From: Tamarix chinensis
Taxonomy: Eukaryota > Streptophyta > Magnoliopsida > Caryophyllales > Tamaricaceae
NCBI GenBank assembly: GCA_030549775.1
Contig: CM060175.1
Coordinates: 94,045,470-94,109,469, forward strand
Direction of reading: 5' to 3'
Length of the DNA stretch: 64,000 nt
Shown: positions 1-12,891 of the stretch, one piece after another
Position numbering within the stretch: position 1 is the stretch's first letter
Layout: each line of letters begins with the position of its first letter
Made by a program: the position numbers and the translations under genes
Notes under the pieces: generated by a model
Database searches by the model: none
Seen by the model: the letters and a program-made list of their open reading frames with translations, nothing else
Told to the model about the DNA's origin: nothing

Positions 1-37
1 ATGATGTGGTTTAATCATTATTAACCATTACTATAGA

Positions 38-2881
38 TGTAACACCCCAATTTGTAGAACTAAAAAATTTCATTTTACAGTGGAAGCATATGAGTAAAAT
101 ATTGGATGTTACCGTCGTAATTAACATAAGTATGATTTACCCAACCATCTTTACATCAATCATAAGGCTAAAACCATTCATAGTAAAACAAAGAAATTAG
201 AAATAGAAGAACTTTAACAAATACAATACAAGCTTGGAGGTTAACTCCGAATTACAGTAACAAAATACAAATTTAAGGGATGTCATAGATCAAAGAGTCA
301 AAAAAAGTATCCGGATAAATACATCAACTGGATAACATGAATCTATGCCCATAACCTTGATATCAAGTCACTCCTCTACATATAACTCATCAAAGGTTGT
401 AAACTTGTCAAATGGGTTAGCCTCGGCCTATACAAATACATCTAGGTCGTCTCCATAAAGCAAATATTCAGTACACTATGCATTGAGTAAGATAACAATA
501 TAGTCAAAAAAGGATTACAAATAATACATGAACTCACATTAGATAATAAACGCAAATAAGATAATATAAGACAATGCCAGGTAAATAATGATTTCAAGTC
601 TCGTTATATAATTATATCATATTCCAATATTTTATTTACGTTGAGTTCAAGGATCCCACTATTCTTAAATCGGTGGAACGGTATAAAACACCTTTCAAGG
701 ACAAACACTTAAGCCACTATTATCATCTAATGGAATGGACTGAACACCTCTCACATCAAAAATGCTCATGAGCCACTATTTTTAAATCGGTGGAACGATC
801 ACTATTATTTACTCGATGGAACATTCTCAACACTTCGGTCCTAACTCACATAGTCTTTCAATTTAAATGATTACTATCTTTTCCATTATTACTTTATCTC
901 TTAATTGTATATTTATTTACATTGAGTATGGGGCCCCTCTATTCTTAATTTGGTGAAACGAATTGATGCAGCTCTCAAGTATAAGACACCTAAGCCACTA
1001 TTATTATCCGGTATAACGAGCTCATATAAACACCTCAGCCCTACTCACATGATCTTTCACTTTAAATGATTAATATCTTATTAGATTTTATTGTGTATTC
1101 AAGATTATCATGCAGGACACATATAAGTATTCAAGACATAAATTTAACAGCATAATTAGGACCATATAATTATCCTCAAATAACTATAATACCCTTATAT
1201 AATTAAAAATGCTTATACTTTCCCAAGGTCTAATAATCTCAATACCAATACATATATATTCTCCAATATCCACTCAGAGCATAAATCCTCAATTATTTGC
1301 ATAGATGCCATATCCAACATTATACCAAAAGCATACTCCTGAAATCTCATTACTCAAGATATTACATCACAATATAACCTTAATCATGTCACATATTCAA
1401 TAAAAACACATACACACAAAATCCTAGCTACGACATATATCCTTACCAACAAACACACTGGGCTCTACGCACATAATCCTATACATTCTCCTCCGAAATT
1501 ATCAAAAAATCACCTACAAAAAATAAGATAACACACAATTAAGCTCAAAGATTATAACCAAGGAAAAATTAAGGTAAAGGAGGGTAAAAATGAAAATATC
1601 CAAAGTCAAATGGAAGCTTGAGTTGAGTAGAAATGTGGTGGAATGTATGATGGTGCTATGGTGAAATTTTGGTGGTGCCTAGATAAGTTTTGGGGGCTGA
1701 AAAAGAGGTTGCACGACCAAAAATAGGGGTTACACTAGTGTGCGCTAGGTGGTGCACACCCAAGTCGTGAGTTGGGATCCTGCATGAGCAGACTATGCGA
1801 AGAGGCACGACTGTGATCAACCACGGATGATACATGACAATAATGAATAGGTACACACAGGTGTGCAGCAGGCTATGCACAGGCCGTGTAGGGGTGCACA
1901 GGCAAATCATAATGGTTTACACGAGTGTGCGATAAGGAAAATTTGAAGTGCACGGTTATGCATAAGTCGTGCATCTCATAAAAAACATGACAGACGTGAG
2001 GAAGGAAGAGAGAAAAATAGCGGTGGCCAATAGCGACAGCCAATGATGACAAGGGGTAGTGATGGGGTGGCCTTGGTGGTCGGTCTACCAGGCTTTGGGT
2101 GGTGCTTGATGGTTGTGGTGGTGCATAGTAATGAAGATGGTGGTCGAACGTACAAAAGAGAGCATGAGAAGGAAGAAGAAGAAGAAGAAAAGAGAGGGAG
2201 CTCGAGGCAATGGTGATGATAGACAATAAATCGCAAAAAAAATGGAGAAAGAGAGAGAGAGTAGTGTGTGTGTGTGTAAACGTGTGACAGGCGAAAATGT
2301 AAAGGGTGATGGCAACAACAACACAGGGCCATGAGGGGGTGGAGTGTTAGGTTAAAATGGTAGTGTAGCGGCATGAGGATGATGATGATGGTTGTAGGGG
2401 ATGGTGATTGTTGTGTGTGTGTGTGTTGCGTGAAAATGAAAATGGCTAGGGAACGGGTGTGCAATAGCAATAGCAGCACAAGATGGTGAGGATGATGGAT
2501 AATGTTGATGATGATAGAGGGTGAGAGTGATGGTTGCAAGTTACAAGTCGTAAGAAACATAAGCCAAGTATCACAATAGAAGGAGGCAGGAGAAAGGAGA
2601 AAGGAAAAAGGGGAAAGAAAAGGGAAAAGGGAAAAATAAAAGGAAAGGTTGGGGTTAGTTTTAGATAAGTTTAATTAGCTAAAACAGGTAGGATTAGTGA
2701 TAAAAAAAATACTTGAACTAATATTGGGTTCCAAAAAGTAATTTATTCGGGTTAAAGATTTGGATTAGGTTAAGATTTCGGGATTAAAGGGTAAGAAAAA
2801 AATAAGATTTTCTCGATATTAGAACTGAATTAGGGTATTAATGATACGGGATTAGGTTTAGTAAAATTTTGGGTTATTACA
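38..2881 (+). mobile_element. Solo LTR, giant TGTAACACCCC family (copy E)
   Basis: Begins TGTAACACCCC and ends TTATTACA, giving TG..CA termini. The flanking 5-mers ATAGA (33-37) and ATAAA (2882-2886) match at 4 of 5 positions, a plausible old target duplication. No primer site, coding domain or second LTR is present, so it is read as a solo LTR left by LTR-LTR recombination. It contains a dyad-repeat zone at about 655-1030 and a purine-rich + strand tract at about 1600-2660, both shared with the other family members in the window. It lies inside a LINE endonuclease relic. The family is probably Tekay/Del-like chromovirus, but that is inferred only from LTR length and terminal sequence. Confidence 0.72.
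655..1030 (+). repeat. Dyad-repeat zone of solo LTR E
   Basis: Degenerate units carry a TCGGTGGAACG-type dyad next to CCACTATT. One unit near 790-805 reads ATCG-GTGGAA-CGAT, a perfect short stem. The same arrangement recurs, better preserved, in the four other giant LTRs of this window. Confidence 0.55.
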
Positions 2882-3300
2882 ATAAATCTCTCCTACCCGC
2901 ACCCATATTACAAGTATACACATAGGTGATATAGCATACTAAGTTTTGAGTAAGGTAAACTACCACTATATGCAAATCTTGATCACAAGAGGCAACTAGA
3001 TTGGTTGCCCACATTGTGTGTCTCCAAACAAACCAAAAAAGGCCATTATAATGGTGATTATACTTATTTAACTAGTACCGATCACCCATCATAGCCTTAT
3101 GAATTTTCTTAGCAGCCTTATTTTCTTGCACATTAGTCTCGAACAAACCTACCATACCCACTTTAATCTCCATAATACACTACCAAACCTCTCTTATTTT
3201 TTAGGGTCATTTAAACCTCTCACATTCCAACAATCTAAATTCATTCAAGTAAATTGCCAGGTTCAATCAATTATCCATTCTTAATAAACTCATTCCCCTT
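2882..3300 (-). pseudogene. L1-type LINE ORF2, endonuclease N-terminal relic
   Basis: The minus strand translates, with stops, to a series resembling the start of a plant L1 endonuclease: KIREVW, then KVGMVGLFETNVQENKAAKK, then KAMMGDRY. In intact L1 proteins this is the strand that follows the 'WNVRGLND' start and leads to the ETK catalytic motif; here that motif reads ETN. The frame contains several stops, so it is dead. It is cut by solo LTR E, with any continuation in bases 1-37, and it lies downstream, in element orientation, of the ORF1 relic at 3480-4140. Confidence 0.6.
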
Positions 3301-3479
3301 TAGTACCTTCGACCAGCTACCTAATTCAAATTCAATTGCTTGACTAGCACTATATGCACCTATATTATAAGGAAAAAGATGCATCCTTCAAATGGGGACC
3401 TGCAACACCCCTAGAAGGGGCATGGGGTGTCTTGAGGGAGCGTGGAGAGTCATTTGAAGATGGTGGAATAACTTAGAGA

Positions 3480-4140
3480 AAGATTCATGTTGGTTTTTTC
3501 TTCCGTCATGCACTACAACCCACTACTTAGGGGGATGATGATCACTTGTACCTTTAGTTTTACAATGCCCCAAGGAATGACTTGCCTTACAACATTCCAA
3601 ACAATAAGAATGCCTCCATTCATAAACCACTCTTTGCTTAAGGGGATCTCCAATCTTAATCATCACAAAATCAGGTAGTCCCCTATGAGCATCCACCTCA
3701 ACCATAAGTCTTGCATATGAAATCATTTCTCTATTAGTAGTGACTGCATCCACTCCAATTGGCTTTCCTATACAACTAACAATCCTATGAAGAGATTTAG
3801 TAGACCACAAATGGAGAGGAAGACTTGGAATCTTTATCTAAGTATGCACAAATTGAAATTTAGTAGGATCAAAGACTAATTTTGAATGCCATAATTTCAA
3901 AACCAAAGTTCTTCCCATAATAGATCAATGCTTGCCATAACACACGTTCACATTCCTCATCCGATTGAAATTAGAATAAATAATATCCATCCATGTGTCA
4001 AGTTCTTGGGAATTTCCATATGATCTAATTGATTCTTGATAAAATATTGCATCTAAAAGAAGAGGCATAAACGTAGCCAACAAGCGTGTTGCACTAGATC
4101 GGAACTTCATTATCAATGTCATCTAGATCTATATCCGCCA
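3480..4140 (-). pseudogene. L1-type LINE ORF1 relic (DUF4283 plus zinc knuckle)
   Basis: The minus strand encodes a DUF4283-like stretch (VCYGKHW, then GRTLVLKLWHSKLVF, then IPSLPLHLWSTKSLHRI) followed by the typical region GKPIGVDAVTT..ARLMVEVD and a zinc-knuckle-like YCLECCKASHSLGHCK. These are the domains of the ORF1/gag-like protein of plant L1 elements, which binds the element RNA. Frame changes near 3920 and 3840 and a stop in the middle show it is a relic. It shares orientation with the endonuclease relic at 2882-3300, so both are probably one 5' LINE fragment. Isolated DUF4283 zinc-knuckle proteins of the same origin exist, but the breaks make a functional gene unlikely. Confidence 0.65.
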
Positions 4141-4304
4141 TAACAATAATTCATGAATCGTGGGCACTTCATATTGCAAGGGATTCATGGTGGTAGGGTT
4201 TTGATTTTGAAAAACCACATTCCTTCACGACACATTATTTTGAAACTGTGAAGCAATAGGGAGTTCTAGATTGATAATAGCCACGATGGATTATGAGTTA
4301 TCAT

Positions 4305-4529
4305 TAAGGCTGTAAATGAGTTGAGTTAGTTCAGAATTCGGTTCGGCTCGTTCAATATTCGGCTCGGCTCGGCTTGGCTTGTTAAAAACTCGATTCGGCT
4401 CGTTCGTTTACTTAAAAGAGCTGAGCCCCAACTTAAAAAAATTAGGCTCGGTTTATTTTTTGGCTTTGACTCGTGAATTTGGCTTAAGTCCAGGGATATT
4501 CGGCTCGGCTCAACTCGTTTACCGCCTTA
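4305..4529. mobile_element. hAT-type MITE, GAGCCGAGCC-rich
   Basis: A 225-bp element with 21-bp terminal inverted repeats (TAAGGCTGTAAATGAG at the left, TAAGGCGGTAAACGAG as the complement of the right end). It is flanked by a perfect 8-bp duplication, GTTATCAT, at 4297-4304 and 4530-4537. The interior consists of variants of GGCTCGGCTCG. An 8-bp duplication points to hAT mobilisation. It sits within the LINE relic, so it inserted afterwards. A relative is at 12892-13118. Confidence 0.82.
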
Positions 4530-4537
4530 GTTATCAT

Positions 4538-5025
4538 CATTGATAAAAACAACCACCGCCATTTGAGCTGTATCACTTTGAATGTCCTAATCGTCACTCC
4601 TAAAAGAAAATGCTTTGGACGTCACTTTTGTTGCAGAATGCCTCTTGGCCGGAGTTGATGCCTGCTCCAGTAGTAGCCTACTTTTCTCTGCGTTCTCTGT
4701 AACTTCCATTTTAGCACGCTATTATCATCCCTCCAGCAACCGTGGGTTGTGGCCTGTGGGTCATCTTCACTGGTAAAAACAACCTCCGTCGTTTGAGTCG
4801 TATCACTTTGAATGTCCTAATCATCAGTCTCCTACTTGGTCTAAGATGCCTCACGTTGCACCTCTGCATGAGAGTCCACATGTGCTTCACTCCTAGAAGC
4901 AGCAGCTTTGTACGTCACTTTTATCACAGATTGTCTCTCGGCCGGAATTGATACCAGCTTTTGTAATAGCCTACTTCTCTCTGTCTTCTCTAACTTTTAT
5001 TTTAGCAGGCTATTACTAAAGATAT
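4538..5025. repeat. Imperfect direct duplication beside the LINE ORF1 relic
   Basis: Two copies of a block of roughly 200 bp lie head to tail (about 4538-4730 and 4755-5025). Each contains TCACTTTGAATGTCCTAATC and ends near TTTTAGCA(C/G)GCTATTA. The second copy has an extra segment of about 60 bp around 4835-4890. On the minus strand the first copy reads VTENAEKSRLLLEQASTPA, which may be the N-terminal part of the LINE ORF1. About 5026-5300 shows nothing recognisable. Confidence 0.5.
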
Positions 5026-5597
5026 ATCCAGATTTTTTCCAAGATAAACCAGTTGAACACCAAAATGAGCCCAGATACAGCACCCAGTTTGAGGGCATCT
5101 AGGTTCCCAAACTCCAATTAATTACCTTTGAAGAGTTCCCAAAATACAAGCAAACAAACAAACCGATTTAATAATATTGTTAATCAATTACTATACAGCA
5201 GACGTGATGAATTTTACACGTGGCATCGAATGTGAGTTCTCTACAGAAAAAACTGCGTATACCTGGAATGCATCACAGCCTCTAACTTAGAACAGGAGCC
5301 AAAAAGAAATATCCTACCATTGCATCATCGACTAAAGAAATGAAATTTGCCATGAAGGATAGGTGATAGGTTACAAGCAGCCATCTCAAGCTAGTTGTGA
5401 CTAAATGATACATGTCCACAGTAGCCAATAGCTAGTCAGCGAAGATGATCGCTACATGGAGGAACTACCTTCCGTCAGTTTTGGGATTCTCCGTGCCCCA
5501 CCTGAGCTTATTCTAGATACAATGCCCAAGTGGGAACACACTTGAAGTCAAAAGTTCATCCATTCCATGAACACGTTCTTCAATGTCGTATCTGACA

Positions 5598-8500
5598 TCA
5601 AGCAACTGGATGATTAGGCTGATTTTCAGCCATTTGACTATTGAGGAAGTCCAGCACTGAGAGACGCTGAAAATAGAGAAAAATAAATAAATAAAATTGG
5701 GGATCGGAGCTATTTCATTCTAGTTCCTCTTCTTGTTTTTTCTATAGGCGCATAAATCGATTGAAGTCTATGACTTACTCGTTGCTCAAGACCAGCATCA
5801 GATTGTACTGACATTGATTTCAACAGGTTTATGGCTTCACGGAACCCACCGACAGCTGCATCCTCATGCCCTATACCTCTATCAACATCAGCCACTTTTG
5901 CAAGTGAAACAGCAACATCGACAACCTGTGGTTCATATTAAGCAACCATCTTTGTAAATGCAAAGGGCAAGAGAAACAGCAAGCCGTTTCAGAAAACTGT
6001 GACTTCCTAATGACAGACTATTCCCTTGTGGATCAGGTCGACGCTACAAAAACCCTTGGTCCTATAGATAAAACGATTACCTTCATATTCAAAAACATTG
6101 TCGCTGCATATTTCGAAAATAATATTTGACTATTAATATTATAAATATAAAAAAAAATAATACTATAAAAAGTTTTCTAATACTAATATAATAATTGCAT
6201 TTTTATATTATAATAATAAATTAATAATCAAAGTTTATCATCAAAAAATACGACGACAATCTTTTAAATACGAAGAGAGCAGACATCAATCATAATGTGC
6301 CCTTCTTTGAAGGCAGTCATTCAAAAAAATATATAGTATACTTTTTGAATAATTACTTTAAAAGCTCTAAACAGGCAAAGAAATTACAGGTCTTATTGAT
6401 AGGTTATGAAATAAAAGGTGCAATTATTTGTTGTCCTTGTTTTCTAGTGTGTCAGAATGGGACACCTTGGTGGATTTAGTCTATCTTTTTTATGTTCAGT
6501 TTCATTTCATGTCAATCATAGAAGAGAAAAGAAGTGACGGCAACTATCGTGCAGTATTTAACAGAAGGCAACGAAGGAGCCTTGAGCTCCCTTTCACTGT
6601 GTTCTGAGATTAATTTGCAAGACTTTCACTAGCCAGTGCATAAGGCTCCTACAAGGCGCTTCGCTAGTGGGCCAGATGTACACAGTGGTACCTCTGCTCT
6701 TCTTATTCATTTATTTTTCACTCTGATACCTACTATTTTTCCTTGTGTACAATATGAACTTATTCCCTTACCAATCAATAATTTCTTGGGAAATTTTCAT
6801 CAGAACAGGGATCCAAAGACAACTTTTAATGCCCAAAGTAAGAGTTGAAGCTACCTGTGCAGGAACATTTGGATTATTCCTCATGGAAGTACGACGAACT
6901 TCCAAAGATTGAAAATAATAAGATCTTGCAGCTTCCAGATCACCATCATAATACTTAAGGTCTCCGATTTTGTTAAGTGAAACGGAAAGTGTGTGTGTTA
7001 TCTGCATATATACAGGCAAATAATTAGCAACATATGTACAAAGGTCGTTAAGTTGCAACAAAGTTATTGATTAAACAACCTCCATATCTTCAGCAGGTAA
7101 TTTGGACAGAAATTGAACACTTTCTTCAAAATAGGTGACAGCAGAACCAGCATCTCCAACAGCTCGACTGCAATACATAAAAAGGCGATATCACTGGCCA
7201 AATCAACTGATTTAAAGCGAAAGATATGAATGCAGACAAACCATCTTTTTCCATCAAAGACATTAACCAGATGTTTTCCTATCCTTAATTGCTTAACTTT
7301 TACTTCTCTAACTGAGCAACTTGATAAGGAAATAGTTATGTTGAAGATGAACCCCTAAAGGTTGATCATTAAATCCCTTTACATTTAGGAAAAGATTAGT
7401 TAAATTCCTAACTTTGTTTTGTTAAACAACAAATTGTTTAAGCACTAGATGAAGGAAGAATGATTCCACAGAGCAAGGAAGAAGGGTTTCTGAGGAGCAG
7501 CTGTTGTGTCTCCTGAGTACAAAAATATGAGATAATGGGATAACTACTGCGCTTTACTGATTCTCAAAAGAATAATGGTCTGGGCAAGTTCTGGGGCCAT
7601 ATTTAAACACCATAAAATGTTTGTCATACATGGCACCCTAAAAGTTTGTTGGTAAAAGGCTAAACAATGAAGCATTCTAAATCGACAGTCAATAATATAC
7701 CACTAATGCCACAGCACCTGTACAGCTAATGTAGGGATCAACCTCAGCGATTTCCTGAAGAAATGTCACAGCACAGCAATCATAGACACAAAAATGCAAG
7801 CCAGATGATGCAAAATGATCAGACTACATATACTTCTGATTATCTAGAAGATGGAGGCAGTATGTAGTTTGCAAAATCTCCAAGGGGTTAAAACTTAAAA
7901 TGCTATTCAGTCTTACCCATATCCTTCCAAAAAAAGCACCTATGATTCAGTTTCTTACAATCCAATCACATATTGATATAAGATACAGTCTGAATATCTT
8001 CCAGATGAATCTTTGATTGTACTAAAACCTAGTTGAAATCAAGCAACATGCACAGTGAAGGTAGAGAAAATGTGGTCACAAATTTTTTATTGAGGTTTTG
8101 TTCTTTCTATTTGGTTAAATATTCTTGGTACTTGGGTGTGGAAGAAAAGGGGAGGATATGGAGAGGGAGAGAGAGAAAGAGAGAGAGGGAGGGAGGAAGA
8201 GAAACAACAGACCAACAATCTCCAAGCATGCCTAAGACTGCTCCAAGCTGTGAGCACAGCTCTGGCTTCTCGCCTAATCCTTGTATTTGTTCTCTAATAT
8301 CTTCAGCACAGACAGACAATCTTGACTTGGCACTTTCAACATTCTGGGCACGGAAAGCCTACAAAAACCAGAGTCAAAGGTATTGAAGCGAGTTCTGGTA
8401 AACTGATTGCCACATATCAGTTCATGTTTGTATACATGTAAAACCAAGCCAAACTAACCCTCATGGCATGCTGCACTAAGAAGGCTCCTCTCTCCAATGA

Positions 8501-9114
8501 CACATCTTCATAGATCACAGGTTTATTCTCATTAACAACCTCCTCTGCATCTGTGCAAACATGAGACCTCTTGATTCTGGCATGTCCTTCAATGAAGCGA
8601 TCAACTACCTTCTGAAGATCCAGGTCAGGTTCAGTCTTCTCAATATCAGCTCCACACAAGGGGCAATCCTTAAAGCGTGATATACAGACTCTGTATTCCA
8701 GCAAGTAAGATATATTGCATATGAGAACAGAAAGTTCGATAAAGAAACCAAACACATGGGGCCATTGTTCAGTGTCCACACATGTAAAGCAGTTACTAAA
8801 AATAGAAAGTGGAAAAGGGGGAGAGAGAAACTAAGGAAGTTATTAACTTACTTGCAAAACACATGTGAACATGGCACACATTTGCTGCTGTCAAACAGAA
8901 GTGCTCGACATATCATACAGCTAAGAGGTCCAAGCTTAAATGAACCAGAATCATAGCCAAAGGGACACTTAGGTTGAATACTGGAGGATTCATTCGACTC
9001 ACATCTAGTTCTATTCTCAGTTTCTCCAGAGTGCTTGCTTTGGTTTTCACAAGGCCTCTTTGCAGGACATTCATCAGGTCGCGCAGCCTTGACAAATGGA
9101 CATACCGGTGTCAT
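5598..9114 (-). CDS. NCA1: NCA1, catalase chaperone (RING finger plus TPR-like repeats), spliced
   Basis: Eight coding exons on the minus strand: 9114-8852, 8690-8459, 8358-8213, 7167-7080, 7001-6855, 5925-5779 and 5666-5598 as read here, with the fifth coding block 7167-7080 ending GAG before GTTGTT. All joins keep frame and most introns are GT..AG (intron after 8213 has GTCTGT as donor). The product is about 363 residues. An N-terminal segment starts MTPVCPFVKAARPDECP. A C3HC4 RING lies at about residues 66-100 (SCMIC, CVPCSHVFCKVC, CPLCG). An alpha-helical TPR-like region follows, with LCSQLGAVLGMLGDC, THTLSVSLNKIGDLKYYDGD and ARSYY. This matches Arabidopsis NO CATALASE ACTIVITY 1, which binds catalase and keeps it folded and active; a similarly built product is inferred here. 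The start is the ATG at 9112-9114; an upstream in-frame ATG lies in intron sequence. No stop or frameshift was seen, so it is probably functional. Confidence 0.9.
8155..8205. repeat. GA-rich microsatellite in an NCA1 intron
   Basis: A purine run built from GAGA and GGGA units lies just inside the intron, immediately 3' of coding exon 3 in the gene's direction. It may influence use of the unusual GTCTGT donor at 8212, but that is speculation. Confidence 0.6.
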
Positions 9115-9763
9115 TGCAATCAACACTGCTTCAACACAACACAACCGTTCACATAGGCCAATTATCATCATAATTATACCGAAAGACTCAGGAATTCCCC
9201 AAAATCAAACGAGAAAGGATGGAAAAGGATACAACGAAAAGCCATACTATAAAATATAAAGATAGGGATATAAGCATCAACGACTCCTCTTTACATTTTC
9301 AAACGATTTTATACAGAAAACGCAGTTCCTAAATCCTAAACGATAAAACAATAAGAAGAAATACTTTAGTAGATATGACAAAATCGAAAAGCATGGGCTC
9401 CCTCAAGCATGTTCATGGTCAACAACTATCCAAGTTTACTCAAAATTTGAAAACCAATACACTCGAGCAGCATAGCTAATAAATCGAAACATTTGGTGTT
9501 ATCCGTAACAGTAAATTGCATCGAATTGTACAACAAATAAAAACTAAATCAAAATTCCAAATCCAGAACCTAGCAAGAAGCACATGTATTCAATAATCAC
9601 GGACGAAATTGAGGAAAATGAAAGTGTAGCAGCGTCTTTCGACAACAAGAACTCGGTAATTCGACGATAAAAGTCAGCCAAAACGAAATTGTAAAACCCT
9701 AGCGTTTACGATATCGATCACAACGACAAATTATGCAAATGAAAGACGAACTGAGCAAGCATA

Positions 9764-9900
9764 CCTCGATAAGTATTCCGTCTCCGTCGCAAAGAAATTA
9801 TTCAGGCTAGGCCACTCGGACTGTGTCTCTCTCCCCTCTTTCTACTTCAGTTCTTCCCCTTCTATTTGGGGTCGGCAGAGAGGGTTGTCAGTTGTCACTC
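9764..9900 (-). other. NCA1: NCA1 5' UTR exon and probable promoter-proximal region
   Basis: On the minus strand a segment rich in CTCT-type runs ends ATACTTATCGAG followed by GTATGC, a good donor, 650 bp upstream of the first coding exon. The matching acceptor is near 9126, just before the ATG. The 5' limit is a guess, because no transcript evidence exists and no clear TATA box was found. The intron between (about 9126-9763) shows nothing else recognisable. Confidence 0.5.
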
Positions 9901-9902
9901 GG

Positions 9903-10250
9903 CCTCTGTTTGGATTGGGCCGAGAAACGGGGTGAATCATGAGCAAATAAAGATGAACATTAAAATATAAGTAATATTTGTATCTAATTAGATATAAATA
10001 TCTCCGTTAGTATATTTATCTAATTCAATAAAAGAATAAAAATATTATTTATTTTATTGTTTATCCTTCATTCACTTTAATTTAAATATAATTAAATTAA
10101 TATTTATCTCAATTTATTTAGATTAGATTAATATTTATCTAAATAATATTTTAAAATATTTATCATAACTAAATTTTATTTTTTTATTTACATTAATTTT
10201 TAAAGTTTACTTTCAATCTAATTCATCTTAATCTAAATAAACCTTAGGAT
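9903..10250. mobile_element. Possible degenerate MITE upstream of NCA1
   Basis: The left side has CTGTTTGGATT followed by GATGAACATTAAAATATAAG. The right side carries AATCTAATTCATCTTAATCTAAATAAACC, whose complement resembles the left start. 'GTTTGGATT' ends are common in plant MITEs. No clean inverted repeat or target duplication was found, so limits and class are uncertain. Confidence 0.3.
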
Positions 10251-12606
10251 CAAAAACAAACACATGTATTTCTATAGAACTCTCATTAAGTTTTTACATA
10301 CTCGTCCTATGCATGCTTTCGGGGCATAAATTTTATTAAAATTTGATTTAATGTTAATGACACCTTTTTATTTTATTTTCAAAAAATTTATTTATTGAAA
10401 ATAGAGAATTGAGGATGAAAATTAAAAATAAAATTTTTTTTAGTGTTTGTTTGGAAGTAAAGTGAAAGAGAATAAAAGAACAAGTGTTTTCAAAAATTCA
10501 TTATAGGGATAGTTATAATAGAAAATTGAAACCAAAATTGAAAACAAAATTTAAAAAATAAAAATGACTCATTCGACCTCCCTTCCATACCATCAAAAAA
10601 ATCTACCTTACATGTGCTTGCAATCTCATTTTTCACTTATTCTTAAATTACTATATAAAAAATAGCACTTTAATAAATTGATTATTTTATTTCTAATCTC
10701 ATTTCTAAGTACTAAGCATAGGAAAATTTTATTTTTTAAACTATTCTTTAAACATTTTTATCACATACCAATTATGAAAATGAGAGAATAGGTAAATAAA
10801 TTTACCAATCATTTATTCCCCACTTCTTAATACTTAAACTCAAATAAGAGTTCAATTGCAAATTCATTTATCAATGATTTAAAAAAAAATCTATGTGGAT
10901 TTTGTATATCTAGGTTGGAGTAAGGATTAAGGAATAATTTTATGTATATCCTAGAAAGTCAAATCTTACCTGTATACAATAATTATGATACACATATTTT
11001 TTTATTATTGATTTAATTAAATGCTTGTTTCACCAAAACAAAAATAAAAAGAAGTAATACTTTTTGTAATTCATTAGACAAAAAATCTATTAAAATGAAT
11101 ATGAAATAACTTATAGCCATAATTTGACATATACTCACATATAGTAACATAACTGTTTGAAAATACTTTCCATCAAATTGTAAAATAATATATTAAATTA
11201 GTTAAAATGTGAAGACAAGAATGCAAAACATATTACCAATAATTTAAATACATATGGGTGTTATTCCTTTTAATGTATCCTTTTTTCCTCTAATTTAAAT
11301 ATTTCATATAGACGGAGAATCTCATTGATTTTAATATTGGAAAACTATAATTTAATGACTGAGGTAGGTGGTGACTACTTACTAAACATACTATCTGATA
11401 AACTCATTTACTAGTCTTAAATAAAAAATAGATTGCGAACTGATAAACCTAATAGCTGACCCGACCGACCTGAATAATTCGTTCGGAAATTTAATTTAGA
11501 CCAAAAAAATTAAATTCAATTTTAATCTTAAAATTTTGAAATAATATGAATCAATCTAAATCCGACCTAAAATTAGTCAGTCCGATAGTAATCTGCATTC
11601 GAAATAACTCAAACCAAAATAATCTAACTCAAAAAATCCGACCCGAACTCAACTTATATCTGAACAGAACTTTAATAATGATCCGACCTAAACTTACCTG
11701 ACCTAAAATGACTCAACGAGAACTAATATCATACCCATACATAATTTCAAACATGATCTAAATTAAAGTCAATTTTGATCATGTAACATTATAATAATTA
11801 TAATTAGAAACATAAAATTTATAATTATAAATATAATAATTATAATTATAATTATAATTATAATATATATTATTAAAATAACAATAGTAAAATTTATATT
11901 TATATTTATACTAATTATTATTATTATTATATTTCTAGAGATGATAATAATGATAATGACAAGAACTACTATAATTAACATAATAATTATAATTATTATA
12001 AAAATCATTATTATTATATACTAATATTTATAATTGTATATAGAACAATAACAATAATAATAATACTAATAATGATAATAATTTATCATTACATGTTTTA
12101 TGTTAGCAATTTGTTATATCATTACATTCATTATGATAAAAATTACTATAATACTCATAACAATCATAATAAATCATAAAATTTCATTTATTAATTATAA
12201 TAAATTGAGAACAATCAATATCAATATAAATTATAAATTAAATTACCCTAGCTTAAATTTAATATAATTTGAAATTTATAGATCCAAATTCATCCGACCT
12301 AAAGTCTATAGACCAAAATCGAACCCAAAAAAATCTCCTAATCCAGTATTTTTCTGATCCTAAATAATCCAGTTGTATGCCAACCTGAATTTAGGCCAAT
12401 CCAAATTGATCAAACTCAAACCTAATTCATATAACCTATTTTTCACATCCATCAATGACATTGAGATGGACATAAATGCATCTAGTTTGGTTAAAATTAT
12501 AAATAAATACTCCATCTGTATTTAAAAAAATTATTTTAAAAATTTTAACACTTTTAATAAAGTAATAAAAATAATATTAAAATTATGCTTTCACATTATA
12601 TTAAAA

Positions 12607-12648
<42 letters not shown>

Positions 12649-12883
12649 AATAAGATAAAAAATTGACTTTAATTTTTTTAAAACAATTTTTATATATAAA
12701 AATTTCATAATAGAATGATCTTTTTTTAAGTAGTTCCTTAATTCACTCCTAAAAAAATATGTGCATAGTGCCCCCCTTCTCATCCGTGTACCAAAACTTC
12801 CCATTTGGGAAACCCTTAAAAAGAATGAAAGATAAGTGCCCATATCAAAGAAGATTAATAAAAAGCGTAGAAAATTTACATTC
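10251..12883. other. AT-rich intergenic DNA with low-complexity tracts
   Basis: No coding potential is seen. From 11450 to 11760 and 12290 to 12440 runs of CCGACCTGAA/CCGACCTAAA-like words recur on both sides of an AT-only core (about 11780-12240) made of ATT/AAT triplets, perhaps one decayed repeat. A (AT)n run lies at about 12608-12641. The segment from about 12510, beginning ACTCCATCTGT, recalls a Stowaway-like MITE end, but no matching right end was found. Confidence 0.5.
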
Positions 12884-12891
12884 TAGCAGCT

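Noticed and set aside
9115..9171. An upstream in-frame ATG extending NCA1 by 19 residues
   Set aside because: The extension lies in the intron upstream of an acceptor near 9126, and the family's usual start matches the ATG at 9114.
11769..12008. Isoleucine-rich open frame
   Set aside because: Translation of ATT/AAT triplet repeats only.
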